Shown: positions 5,513 through 12,609, counted from the first letter of the stretch. The stretch: 13,544 nucleotides of DNA from an uncultured Georgenia sp. (GCF_937958535.1 NZ_CALGNQ010000010.1:1-13544); one strand, 5' to 3'. Program-made: numbers and translations. Notes: generated by a model not told the origin, from the sequence alone.

Positions 5513-7044
5513 TGCGCTCCAGCGATGGTCAGGGGCCCCGACGTCCGGGGCGGGAGGATCTGGTAGCCGCCGTGGCCGTGCTCGGCCTCGGCCTGGGCGT
5601 CCTCGACGGGGACGGGGTAGTCGCCGGTGAAGCACGCGGTGCACAGACGCTCGCGGGGCACCCCGGCGGCCTGGATCATCCCCTCGGTCGAGATGTAGCC
5701 GAGGCTGTCCGCGCCGAGGGAGGCACGGATCTCCTCGATGGTCATGCCGTTGGCGATGAGCTCGGCACGGGTGGCGAAGTCGATGCCGTAGAAGCAGGGC
5801 CACTTCACCGGCGGGGAGGAGATCCGCACGTGGATCTCGGCGGCGCCCGCCTCGCGGAGCATCCGCACCAGCGCCCGCTGGGTGTTGCCGCGGACGATGG
5901 AGTCGTCCACGACGACGAGCCGCTTGCCCGCGATGACCTCGCGCAGCGGGTTGAGCTTGAGCTTGATGCCGAGCTGGCGGATCGTGTCCGTCGGCTGGAT
6001 GAAGGTGCGTCCCACGTAGGAGTTCTTCACCAGGCCCTGGGCGAAGGGCAGGCCCGACTCCTGGGCGTAGCCGATCGCCGCCGGGGTGCCGGAGTCCGGG
6101 GTGGGGATGACGAGGTCGGCGTCGACCGGGTGCTCACGGGCCAGCACGCGGCCCATCTCGTTGCGGGCGGCGTTGACGGACCGGCCGGCGATCTGGGTGT
6201 CCGGGCGGGCCAGGTAGACGTACTCGAAGACGCAGCCCCGCGGCCGGGCCGGGGCGAAGCGCCGCGAGCGCAGCCCGGCCTCGTCGACGACGAGCAGCTC
6301 GCCGGGCTCGACCTCGCGGACGAAGGTGGCGCCGACGATGTCCAGGGCCGCGGTCTCCGAGGCGACCGCCCAGCCGCGCTGCAGCCGCCCCAGGACCAGC
6401 GGCCGGAAGCCCTGCGGGTCGCGGGCGGCGTAGAGGGCGTGCTCGTCCATGAAGACGAGGGAGAAGGCGCCCTGGAGCAGCGGGAGGACGCCCAGTGCCG
6501 TCTCCTCCAGCGACTCGGTGTGCTCCTCCCCGGGGCGGCCGGCGAGCAGGGCGGTGATGACGGCGGTGTCGGTGGAGCTGCCGCGGCCCAGCTCGCCGGT
6601 GAGGTCGGCACCCGAGCGCTCGTGGACGGTCTCCATCAGCCGCCGGGTGTTGGTGAGGTTGCCGTTGTGCCCCAGTGCCACCGTGCCGGCGCCGGCCGGG
6701 CCCAGGGTGGGCTGGGCGTTCTCCCAGGCGCTCTTGCCGGTGGTGGCGTAGCGGACGTGCCCGACGGCGATGTGGCCCTGGAGGGCGGAGAGGGTGCGGT
6801 CGTCGAAGACCTGGGAGACCAGGCCCATGTCCTTGTAGACCAGGATCTGCTCGCCGTTGCTCGTCGCGATCCCGGCCGACTCCTGGCCGCGGTGCTGCAG
6901 GGCGTAGATCCCGAAGTAGGTGAGGCGGGCGACCTCCTCGCCCGGTGCCCAGACCCCGAACACTCCGCACTCGTCCTGGGGAAGTGCCTCCCCCGGGAGC
7001 AGGTCGTGGTTGAGCCGTCCGTCTCCACGTCGCACGTGTGCCAT
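5509..7044 (-). CDS. purF: Amidophosphoribosyltransferase
   Basis: PurF takes ammonia from glutamine and joins it to PRPP, giving phosphoribosylamine, the committed first step of purine synthesis. The protein is 511 residues. A 25-residue propeptide precedes the catalytic Cys26 (DE|CGVFGVW), which must be freed by cleavage. The glutaminase part has ALQHRGQESAGIA; the transferase part has the PRPP loop VVVDDSIVRGNT near 375-387. Cysteines C271, C417 (KWPCFYG), C468 and C471 (LCTACFTGD) match the four iron-sulfur ligands of the Bacillus subtilis type, so this is an oxygen-sensitive cluster enzyme. ATG 7044 is preferred; GTG at codon 4 is an alternative. The gene follows the RNB gene by 22 bases and overlaps purM by 4. 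Purine nucleotides probably inhibit it. No riboswitch is visible. Confidence 0.97.
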   Translation of the reverse strand: MAHVRRGDGRLNHDLLPGEALPQDECGVFGVWAPGEEVARLTYFGIYALQHRGQESAGIATSNGEQILVYKDMGLVSQVFDDRTLSALQGHIAVGHVRYATTGKSAWENAQPTLGPAGAGTVALGHNGNLTNTRRLMETVHERSGADLTGELGRGSSTDTAVITALLAGRPGEEHTESLEETALGVLPLLQGAFSLVFMDEHALYAARDPQGFRPLVLGRLQRGWAVASETAALDIVGATFVREVEPGELLVVDEAGLRSRRFAPARPRGCVFEYVYLARPDTQIAGRSVNAARNEMGRVLAREHPVDADLVIPTPDSGTPAAIGYAQESGLPFAQGLVKNSYVGRTFIQPTDTIRQLGIKLKLNPLREVIAGKRLVVVDDSIVRGNTQRALVRMLREAGAAEIHVRISSPPVKWPCFYGIDFATRAELIANGMTIEEIRASLGADSLGYISTEGMIQAAGVPRERLCTACFTGDYPVPVEDAQAEAEHGHGGYQILPPRTSGPLTIAGAQ

Positions 7045-7066
7045 CGTCCCACATCCGGGTGGGCGC

Positions 7067-8506
7067 TCACGCGCGGGAGAAGCGCACCGTCCGCCCGGGG
7101 ACGTCGACATGGTCCAGGCGCACCCGGACCTCCTGCCCGAGCGGCAGGTCGGGCGCGCTGACCCGGGCCTCGACGGCGGGGTCGGCGATGAGGACGGTGC
7201 CCCGGTCGCCGTCGTCGTCGACGTCCACGACGACGCCGACGAACTCCTCCCCCACGTGACGCTCGAGGACGAGCGCCTCGACCGCGTCGACGGCGCCCCG
7301 CTCGTACCTGCCGGCACGGCGGGTGGCCGCCGCCATGGTGTCCGGGAGCTGCGGCAGCGCCTGCCGTACCCACCGGGGGATGTCCTCACCTGCGACGGCG
7401 GCCCGACACACCTCCAGGCCGTACCGGTCGACCAGGCGCCGCAGCGGGGCGGTGACGTGGGCGTAGGGTGCAGCGATCGCGGCGTGCTCGGGCACCGGGC
7501 CGTCGTCGTCCGCGTCGAGCACGGCGTAGGAGGCGCCGCGGAAGAGGGTGGTCGCCTCGGTGAGGAAGGCGGCGTGGGCGGGCACCGCGGAGTCGAGCCT
7601 GGGCAGCAGCTCCTGGTAGGTGACGTCCGCGGGCCAGTCGATGCTCAGGGCGCGCGCGGTGCGCCGCAGCCGGGCGAGGTCGCGCGGGTCCGCCGGGGGC
7701 AGGGTGCGCAGGATCCCGGCGCGGGCGCGCACCATGATGTCGGCAGCGCAGATGCCGGTGAGCAGGGAGACCTGGGCGTTCCACGACTCGACGGGCAGGG
7801 TGGCGCGGAAGCGCAGCGCGTACCCGCCGTCGAGGGGGACGACCTCCTGTTCGGGGGTCTCCAGGGAGACACCGCCGCGTGCCCGCTCCTGGGCGAGCCG
7901 CAGCTCTCCGACGCGGCGCAGGAGGGCGGGTAGGCCCGCCGGCACGTCCGGGTCGCCGCCGCCGTCGGCCACCTGCTGGACCTGGGCGTAGGTCAGCTGG
8001 GCGCGGCTGCGGACCAGCGCCCGGGTCACGCCGGCGTCGCGGACCGCGCCGTCGGCGTCGAGCGTGATCCGCCACAGGTAGGCGGTCCGGTCCTGCCCGG
8101 GGAGCAGGCTGGCGGCGCCGGCCCCGAGCACGTCGGGGTGGAGCGGGTAGGACCCGGTGGGCCCGTAGACGGTGACGCCCCGGTCGTGCACCGCGGCGTC
8201 GAGGGCGTCGCCGGGGGTGACGAAGGACGCGACGTCGGCGATCGCGTAGTGGACGAGGAGGTGGTCGCCGTCGGGCTCGATGTGGACGGCCTGGTCGAGG
8301 TCGCGGGCGCCGGGCGGGTCGATCGTGACGAGCGGCAGGTCGCGCGCGTCGGGCAGGTCCGGCAGGGGCCGTGCCGCGGCGGCCTCCGCCTCGGCGACCG
8401 CCTCCGGGGGATGGGCGACGGGGATCTCCAGCTCGGCGCGCAGCCGCTCCAGCGCCTCGACCACCCGCTCCGGCGGGGCGGGCAGGTGCAGCTGGCGCGC
8501 CGGCAC
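7067..8506 (-). CDS. RNB-domain ribonuclease, minimal form
   Basis: This is a 479-residue protein of the RNase II/R catalytic family, expected to degrade RNA 3' to 5' in the cytoplasm. The RNB core starts near TIDPPGARDLDQAV (61-74) and includes HYAIADVASFV, YPLHPDVLG, the FRATLPVESWNAQVSLLTG region and TAPLRRLVDRYGLE, matching the conserved arginine segment. A short S1-like barrel closes the protein (about 420-479). N-terminal cold-shock domains are absent, so it is shorter than E. coli RNase II (about 640) and may be a specialised actinobacterial subgroup. Of the four metal-binding aspartates, D63, D69 and D71 are present and the fourth is Q72. GTG 8506 lies only 2 bases after the upstream stop; the frame upstream of it is unrelated. 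The start is inferred from this spacing. Confidence 0.9.
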   Translation of the reverse strand: MPARQLHLPAPPERVVEALERLRAELEIPVAHPPEAVAEAEAAAARPLPDLPDARDLPLVTIDPPGARDLDQAVHIEPDGDHLLVHYAIADVASFVTPGDALDAAVHDRGVTVYGPTGSYPLHPDVLGAGAASLLPGQDRTAYLWRITLDADGAVRDAGVTRALVRSRAQLTYAQVQQVADGGGDPDVPAGLPALLRRVGELRLAQERARGGVSLETPEQEVVPLDGGYALRFRATLPVESWNAQVSLLTGICAADIMVRARAGILRTLPPADPRDLARLRRTARALSIDWPADVTYQELLPRLDSAVPAHAAFLTEATTLFRGASYAVLDADDDGPVPEHAAIAAPYAHVTAPLRRLVDRYGLEVCRAAVAGEDIPRWVRQALPQLPDTMAAATRRAGRYERGAVDAVEALVLERHVGEEFVGVVVDVDDDGDRGTVLIADPAVEARVSAPDLPLGQEVRVRLDHVDVPGRTVRFSRA

Positions 8507-8508
8507 GG

Positions 8509-8835
8509 TCAGCCCCGTCCGCGGCGGCGTAGCGAGCGGCGGTCGAGCAGGAGCGCCACGCCGAGACCGGCGAAGGTGCCGATCGGCCCGAGTGCGATGA
8601 GGAGGACGATGACGACGTCGCGCAGGCTGTACCCGGAGGACCCGAGCGGCGCGAGGACCAGGGAGAGCAGCGCGCCGAGCACCGCCCCGGCCAGGGCGAA
8701 GCGTCCGTAGCGGGGCGCCCGGCGCACCGTGGCCGGGTCGGCGGCGTCGACGACGCGTGCGACCGGCTCGTCGCCGGCCGAGGCGGCCTCGTCGGGCGCG
8801 GGGTCGGTAGGGTGGTCTGGGCGCGACGTGCTCAC
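8509..8835 (-). CDS. Small two-helix membrane protein of unknown function
   Basis: This 108-residue protein belongs to no family I recognise. An acidic, proline- and alanine-rich cytoplasmic segment (1-38) is followed by RRAPRYGRF (38-46), a hydrophobic helix at about 46-64, a short loop GSSGYS, a second helix at about 73-97, and an arginine-rich tail RRSLRRRGRG. The positive flanks suggest both ends face the cytoplasm. GTG 8835 is the start: the reading MSTSRP is typical, and a -10-like TAGGTT ends 6 bases upstream, so the message may be leaderless. The stop lies 2 bases before the RNB GTG, so the proteins are translated together. It is the first gene of the purF-purM operon. A role in purine metabolism is not implied by the sequence. 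Confidence 0.82.
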   Translation of the reverse strand: MSTSRPDHPTDPAPDEAASAGDEPVARVVDAADPATVRRAPRYGRFALAGAVLGALLSLVLAPLGSSGYSLRDVVIVLLIALGPIGTFAGLGVALLLDRRSLRRRGRG

Positions 8836-8847
8836 CCTGCAAACCTA
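8836..8847 (-). promoter_or_regulatory. -10-like box for a leaderless operon message
   Basis: TAGGTT (8847 to 8842) fits TANNNT and is followed by 6 bases and then the GTG at 8835, so transcription would start at or beside the start codon. The only ribosome-site-like bases (AGG) touch the GTG and are too close to work normally. No clear -35 hexamer is seen at 17 bases. Confidence 0.45.
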
Positions 8848-8914
8848 CGTCACCGCGCGCCGTCCCTGCCCATCGCCGGGTCGTGACAGGTGGTCACCCC
8901 GTCCGAGCGGCCCG

Positions 8915-8950
8915 CCCGCGGCGATGTCACCTGCGCTCGGTCGCCGCGGG
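8915..8950 (-). terminator. Inverted repeat after the SCP_3 gene
   Basis: CCCGCGGCGA (8915-8924) and TCGCCGCGGG (8941-8950) form a perfect 10-bp stem with a 16-base loop, directly abutting the SCP_3 stop codon. The loop contains CACCTG, which can also pair with CAGGTG at 8886-8891, so an alternative fold is possible. There is no T-run. Confidence 0.55.
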
Positions 8951-9328
8951 TCACCAGCGGCCGAAGAGCGGGAGCACGCCGGACAGGTCGGCCCGCACGC
9001 CGGAGGCGCCGGCCCGGCCGGAGCTCACCGCCTCGTCCCAGGTGAGCCGGCCCGTGGCGAGGCGCAGCCAGGTCTCCATGTCGGTCTCGACGACGTTCGG
9101 GGGCGTGCCGCGGGTGTGCCGCGGCCCGGGCAGGGCCTGCACCACGGCCGCGGGCGGCACCCGCACCTCGACGGCGTTGCCGGGCGAGACCGCCGCCAGC
9201 TCCTCCAGGGTGAACCGCACCGCGGTGCGCACCACCGCGGCGGGCACCCGCGTGTCGTCCTCCTGCGCCTCGTGCCACCGGCGCAGCGCCGCCATCCCCT
9301 CGTCCGGGTCGATCCGTCGTCGTGCCAT
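8951..9328 (-). CDS. SCP_3 sterol-carrier-like protein
   Basis: This 125-residue protein matches the bacterial sterol carrier protein ortholog domain (SCP_3, PF17844) in length and layout: MARRRIDPDEGMAALRRW, then AAVVRTAVRFTLEELAAVSPGNAVEVRVPP, then DMETWLRLATGRLTWDEAV, ending ADLSGVLPLFGRW. The DMETWLRLATGRLTWDEA stretch resembles the SCP2/MDMPI C-terminal signature of a small lipid- or thiol-binding fold. The actual ligand is unknown. The protein is usually found beside purF in actinobacteria (recalled). ATG 9328 is chosen because family homology starts there; the frame extends upstream without support. TAGCGT ends 7 bases before the ATG, so a leaderless message is possible, though GGGGG at 9335-9331 could also bind ribosomes. 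It is flanked by strong inverted repeats on both sides, suggesting a single-gene transcript. Confidence 0.85.
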   Translation of the reverse strand: MARRRIDPDEGMAALRRWHEAQEDDTRVPAAVVRTAVRFTLEELAAVSPGNAVEVRVPPAAVVQALPGPRHTRGTPPNVVETDMETWLRLATGRLTWDEAVSSGRAGASGVRADLSGVLPLFGRW

Positions 9329-9341
9329 GGCCCCCACGCTA
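9329..9341 (-). promoter_or_regulatory. -10-like box directly upstream of the SCP_3 gene
   Basis: TAGCGT (9341 to 9336) is followed by 7 bases (GGGGGCC) and ATG 9328. The hexamer equals the one upstream of bldC. Its -35 region falls in the 18-bp hairpin that ends the nucleotidase gene. Confidence 0.4.
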
Positions 9342-9346
9342 GGACA

Positions 9347-9388
9347 GCGCCCTCCCTCCTCCGCTGCCGGGCGGAGGAGGGAGGGCGC
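9347..9388 (-). terminator. 18-bp perfect hairpin after the nucleotidase gene
   Basis: Bases 9347-9364 and 9371-9388 are perfect reverse complements with a 6-base loop (TGCCGG). The key arm is GCGCCCTCCCTCCTCCGC. It starts 18 bases after the nucleotidase stop. It is the longest perfect inverted repeat I see in the window. There is no T-run after it, as expected for high-GC terminators. Confidence 0.8.
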
Positions 9389-9406
9389 GTGGAGCAAGGT
9401 GCCGGA

Positions 9407-11635
9407 CTACCCGACCTTCCGGCGTCGGACCGCCGCGACGAGCAGCGAGCCGAGGGCGACGAGCGCGGCACCCGCGAGCAGCGGGCCGTTCGTCTCCGCG
9501 CCGGTGCTCGGCAGCGAGCCGCCGCCGGTGGGCGTCGGCGCGGGAGTGGTCGGTGCCTCGGTGGGCGTGGGCGTCGGCTCCTCGGTGGGCGTGGGTGTCG
9601 GCTCCTCCTGGGCCGCGAGGAAGACGTCGAACCACAGGACGCCGGTCACCTCGTCCTCGATCTCCAGCCGCCAGCGTTCGGCGGTGCTGCCGAGGCCCTC
9701 GATCTCGGGGACGGTGACGCGGACCTGGGCGCGGCCGACCTCGTCGGTCAGGTCGACGATGCTGTTGTCCACCGCCGCGGTTCCGAGGTCGATGGTCTCC
9801 TCGGTCTCCGGGTCGACCAGCGTGATCGCGAGCTGCTCGGGCTTCGGCTCGTCGGTGCTGAAGGACAACGAGGACAGGTCCACGGAGATCTCGTCACCCG
9901 GAGCGAGCGTCGCCGTCTGGTCGGTGTTCCAGTGGACCCCGATGGCCCGCTGGTCGAGCGGTGCCACAACCTGCTCGTTCGCGGCGAAGTAGTCGACCAG
10001 GGCCGCGAGGTCGATGAGCCCGGTGTCGGCCTTGGCGGTGCCCGCCCCGAAGGCGAAGAAGTTGTCCCCCGTCCCGGTGGCGAGGAACGAGTTGGTCACG
10101 ACGCGGTACGTGGCCGCGGGGTCGATCTCCTCGCCCTCGATGAAGACGTCGGTGACCCGCTCCCCCGGCTCCCCCTGCGGGTCGTAGAAGTAGTAGAGGG
10201 TGTCGGAGACGCCGAGCTTGAGGAACGGTCGGCTCGCGTCCGCGGGCTGCCACTGCTCCTCGAGCACCTGGACGATGTCCGCGCCGGTGAGGTCCATGGC
10301 CACGAGCGTGTTGCCGAAGGGTTGGGTGGTGGCGACGTCGCGGTAGGTCACGGTGCCGTCCTCGCCGGCGACGATGTCGGCGCGGATGCCGCCGGGGTTC
10401 ATGAACGCGACGACCGGCGGGTTGTCCGGCAGCTGGTTCTGCGCGGCCCACAGCTGGGCGTCGGCGATGAGGTTGCCGATGGTCGACTCCCCGCCGCGGT
10501 TCTCGTCGCCGTTGGACTGGCGGGCACGGTTGAGGTCGCGGTCCACGGCGCCGACGACCTCGGCGCCGAGCTCCTCGGCGCGCACCTCGGCCGCCTGGAC
10601 GATCGCCGTGACCTCGTCGACCACCGGGTCGTCGGTCCGCAGCCCGTAGTCGGCCAGACCGATCGCGTCCATCTCCGCGTCGACGACCCCACCCTCCTCC
10701 GGGTCGAAGGTGAGCGTGACGCGGGCCAGCTCGCTGCCCAGGCCCGGGGTCTGCACCACGGGCATGCCGTCGACGTCCACCGCGTATCCCTGGTGGCTGT
10801 GCCCGGAGAACACGGCGTCGACGTTGCCGTTCTCGGCCAGCGCGTCGACGAAGGCGCCGAAGGCGGTGCTCGTGTCGGTGACGCCGGCCGCGTTGGTGGC
10901 GCCCTCGTGAGCGAGGACGACGACGATGTCGGCCTCGCCGTTGGCGTCGTCACCGTCGGTGAGGTCGTCGGCGACGCGCAGGGCCGCCTCGGTCATGTCG
11001 GTGAACTCCATCCCCTCGATGCCGCCGGCGGCGACGAGGCTGGGCATGTCCTCGGTGAGGATCCCGACGAAGCCGACGGTCACCTCCCCGACCGGCCCGC
11101 CCCCGTCCGGGTCGAGCGTGTGGAGGTAGTAGTCGGCGAACTCGGGCTCGCCCTCGGGCACCTCGACGTTCGCGCCGAGGTAGGGGAACTGGACGTCGCC
11201 GGCGTCGATGCGCTCCTGGAGCCACTCGCGGCCCCGGTCGAACTCGTGGTTGCCGAGCGCGGAGGCGTCCAGGCCGATGGTGTTGAGGACCTCGAGGGTC
11301 GGGATGTCGTCGTTGATCATCGAGACGAAGGTCGTCCCGCCGACGCTGTCCCCGGCGGCGACGAAGACGGTGTCCGGGTTCGCTGCCCGGACGTCCTGGA
11401 CGGCGGAGGCCAACTGGGCGGCCCGGCGCGGGGCCGCGGGGTCCCCGATCGGGTCGTCGACCTCGGAGATCCGGCCGTGGAAGTCGTTGATGCCGACGAT
11501 GTCGATGACGACGTTCCCGTCGTCGTCGACCACGGCACCGGCGGGTAGGCCGCCGAGGCCGAGAGTGGCGAGGCCGGCGACCGCGACGGTCGCGAGGGCC
11601 GCGCGCGGGCGGGTGGAGGGGGAGCGTCTGGGCAT
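9407..11635 (-). CDS. Wall-anchored 5'-nucleotidase with LPSTG sorting motif
   Basis: This 742-residue protein of the UshA/5'-nucleotidase family hydrolyses nucleotides to nucleosides and phosphate outside the cell. A signal peptide (about 1-34, cut near PAGA) precedes the metallophosphatase domain, whose metal-binding motifs are intact: NDFHGR (D51, H53), AGDSVGG (D96), GNHEFD (N129, H130), LAHEG (H243) and SGHSH (H279, H281). The C-terminal nucleotide-binding domain spans about 360-530, with NPGGIR (413-418) and GTGDNFFAF (521-529). A beta-rich region (about 565-675), a Thr/Pro stalk (680-703) and the wall-sorting signal follow: LPSTG at 708-712, hydrophobic helix 717-735 and RRRKVG. ATG 11635 has AAGGA 9 bases upstream. 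The gene is monocistronic with its own promoter and terminator. Substrate range (AMP, UDP-sugars, NAD, cyclic nucleotides) cannot be read from the sequence. Confidence 0.95.
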   Translation of the reverse strand: MPRRSPSTRPRAALATVAVAGLATLGLGGLPAGAVVDDDGNVVIDIVGINDFHGRISEVDDPIGDPAAPRRAAQLASAVQDVRAANPDTVFVAAGDSVGGTTFVSMINDDIPTLEVLNTIGLDASALGNHEFDRGREWLQERIDAGDVQFPYLGANVEVPEGEPEFADYYLHTLDPDGGGPVGEVTVGFVGILTEDMPSLVAAGGIEGMEFTDMTEAALRVADDLTDGDDANGEADIVVVLAHEGATNAAGVTDTSTAFGAFVDALAENGNVDAVFSGHSHQGYAVDVDGMPVVQTPGLGSELARVTLTFDPEEGGVVDAEMDAIGLADYGLRTDDPVVDEVTAIVQAAEVRAEELGAEVVGAVDRDLNRARQSNGDENRGGESTIGNLIADAQLWAAQNQLPDNPPVVAFMNPGGIRADIVAGEDGTVTYRDVATTQPFGNTLVAMDLTGADIVQVLEEQWQPADASRPFLKLGVSDTLYYFYDPQGEPGERVTDVFIEGEEIDPAATYRVVTNSFLATGTGDNFFAFGAGTAKADTGLIDLAALVDYFAANEQVVAPLDQRAIGVHWNTDQTATLAPGDEISVDLSSLSFSTDEPKPEQLAITLVDPETEETIDLGTAAVDNSIVDLTDEVGRAQVRVTVPEIEGLGSTAERWRLEIEDEVTGVLWFDVFLAAQEEPTPTPTEEPTPTPTEAPTTPAPTPTGGGSLPSTGAETNGPLLAGAALVALGSLLVAAVRRRKVG
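9556..9603 (-). repeat. Tandem 24-base repeat in the nucleotidase stalk
   Basis: Two adjacent 24-base units (9556-9579 and 9580-9603) differ at one base and encode the eight-residue period EEPTPTPT/EAPTPTPT-like stalk at about 678-695. Further Pro/Thr codons upstream are decayed versions. Such tracts are slip-prone, so the stalk length may vary between strains. Confidence 0.85.
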
Positions 11636-11664
11636 GGAGCCACGTCCTTGGGGCAGGGGTCGGT

Positions 11665-11689
11665 ATGACGCCGGTCACCATATCGTCAT
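11665..11689 (-). promoter_or_regulatory. Candidate nucleotidase promoter and operator
   Basis: On the minus strand TATGGT (11682 to 11677) fits a -10 box; transcription near 11670 would leave a 34-base leader. The box is flanked by an inverted repeat ATGACG (11665-11670) and CGTCAT (11684-11689). On the plus strand GGTCACC (11674-11680) is one mismatch from the PhoP unit GTTCACC, and the weaker unit CGTCATC lies close behind it. No -35 is clear. Confidence 0.35.
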
Positions 11690-11721
11690 CGGGGGCGGCG
11701 GAGGAAGGAGGCGTTGATCGA

Positions 11722-11748
11722 GTCTGCCCGAGAACCGCAGACCGGGCA
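11722..11748 (-). terminator. Possible cutC terminator with two competing stems
   Basis: GTCTGC (11722-11727) pairs with GCAGAC (11737-11742), while the overlapping TGCCCG (11725-11730) pairs with CGGGCA (11743-11748). The two 6-bp stems exclude each other. It lies about 40 bases after the cutC stop and upstream of the nucleotidase promoter. There is no T-run, so support is weak. Confidence 0.35.
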
Positions 11749-11787
11749 CGGCATCGCCGACGCGCCGGCGCCACACCGCGAGGACGG

Positions 11788-12495
11788 TCAGCCGTGGCGC
11801 ACGGCGGCGACGGCTGCGGCCACGGTCACCGGGTCGGTGACGGCGTAGCCTGCCGGACCGCCCCCGGGGCCGGAGGGTCCGGCGTCGGCGAGGCGTCTGC
11901 GCGCGGACAGGTGGACGGCCGACACCCCGGTGGCGACGAGGTCCGGGACGTCCTGCGCCCTCACTCCCCCGCCGGCCATGACCCCGATCCGGCCCTCGGC
12001 GGCGGTCACCATGCGGGCGAGGGTGTCCAGGCCCCGGGCGGCGGTCGGCGCGCCGCCGGAGGTGAGCACCCGGGTGACGCCGAGCTCGGCGAGCGGGACG
12101 ACCGCGGCAGCAGGGTCCGCGAGCACGTCGACGCACCGGTGCACGGTCACCTCCAGCCCTTCGGCCGCGTCCCGCAGGGCCGTCAGGGCGTACCGGTCCA
12201 GGGTGCCGTCGGCGGTGAGCGCGCCGACCACGACGCCGGCCGCCCCGGCGTCGACCACCGCCTCGATGTCGCGGACCATGAGCGAGACCTCGGTGGCGGA
12301 GAAGCGGAAGCCGCCGGGCCGCGGGCGCACGAGCACGTGGACCGGGATACCGGTGGCGACCACGGCCTCCACCATGCCGATGCTCGGCGTCAGGCCACCG
12401 AGGTCGAGGGCGGCGCACAGCTCGACCCGGTCGGCGCCTGCCGCGCGCGCCACCGCGGCCCCGGCGGGGTCCTGCACGGCGATCTCGAGCTGCAC
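11788..12495 (-). CDS. cutC: CutC-family TIM-barrel protein
   Basis: This 235-residue protein of the CutC family (PF03932) has the typical order: LEIAVQD (3-9), AGADRVELCAALDLGGLTPS, HVLVRPRPGGFRFS, AGVVVGALTADGTLD, TVHRCVDVL, RVLTSGGAPTAA and GVMAGGGVRAQDV. CutC was named for copper tolerance in E. coli, but that effect has been credited to a small RNA (MicL) from the same locus, so the enzyme activity of this barrel remains uncertain. No metal-binding cysteine cluster is obvious here. The start is uncertain: GTG 12495 is preferred because homology starts with LEIAVQD and a GGGGTGG ribosome-site-like run lies just upstream; GTG 12504 is the alternative. The frame extends further upstream through palindromic DNA without homology. 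It stands apart from gdhA by 134 bases. Confidence 0.88.
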   Translation of the reverse strand: MQLEIAVQDPAGAAVARAAGADRVELCAALDLGGLTPSIGMVEAVVATGIPVHVLVRPRPGGFRFSATEVSLMVRDIEAVVDAGAAGVVVGALTADGTLDRYALTALRDAAEGLEVTVHRCVDVLADPAAAVVPLAELGVTRVLTSGGAPTAARGLDTLARMVTAAEGRIGVMAGGGVRAQDVPDLVATGVSAVHLSARRRLADAGPSGPGGGPAGYAVTDPVTVAAAVAAVRHG

Positions 12496-12520
12496 GGCCA
12501 CCACCCCACCATGGCGCACC

Positions 12521-12545
12521 CGGCGCCGCGGCGCCGCGCCGGCGC
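12521..12545. repeat. Adjacent GC palindromes upstream of cutC
   Basis: CGGCGCCGCGGCGCCG (12521-12536) is a perfect 16-base palindrome, immediately followed by GCGCCGGCGC (12536-12545, 10 bases, sharing one base). They lie 26 to 50 bases upstream of the preferred cutC start. GC-rich DNA makes such palindromes less surprising, so an operator role is only possible. Confidence 0.6.
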
Positions 12546-12609
12546 ACCAGCGGGCGACAGGTTCACCGGGCCTGGCGACACCGCTCGCGCGGCAGCTCGT
12601 GGAGGACAT

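Noticed and set aside
5513..5803. A 97-codon N-terminal extension of purM inside purF.
   Set aside because: The extension is Arg/Pro/His-rich, antithetical to PurM homology, which begins exactly at GTG 5512 with purF coupling.
5572..7161. A 529-codon open frame antisense to purF.
   Set aside because: PurF is certain on the minus strand, and this frame has shadow composition.
7045..7389. A 115-codon N-terminal extension of purF over the RNB gene end.
   Set aside because: PurF propeptides are short, and the catalytic cysteine is at position 26 from ATG 7044. The overlap region encodes the RNB C-terminus in another frame.
8507..8842. A 112-codon N-terminal extension of the RNB protein.
   Set aside because: It overlaps the membrane-protein gene in another frame and has no cold-shock domain features.
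8729..11548. A 939-codon open frame on the plus strand across three minus-strand genes.
   Set aside because: It has the same GC-bias composition and runs through unrelated genes and a terminator hairpin. No ribosome site or recognisable domain.
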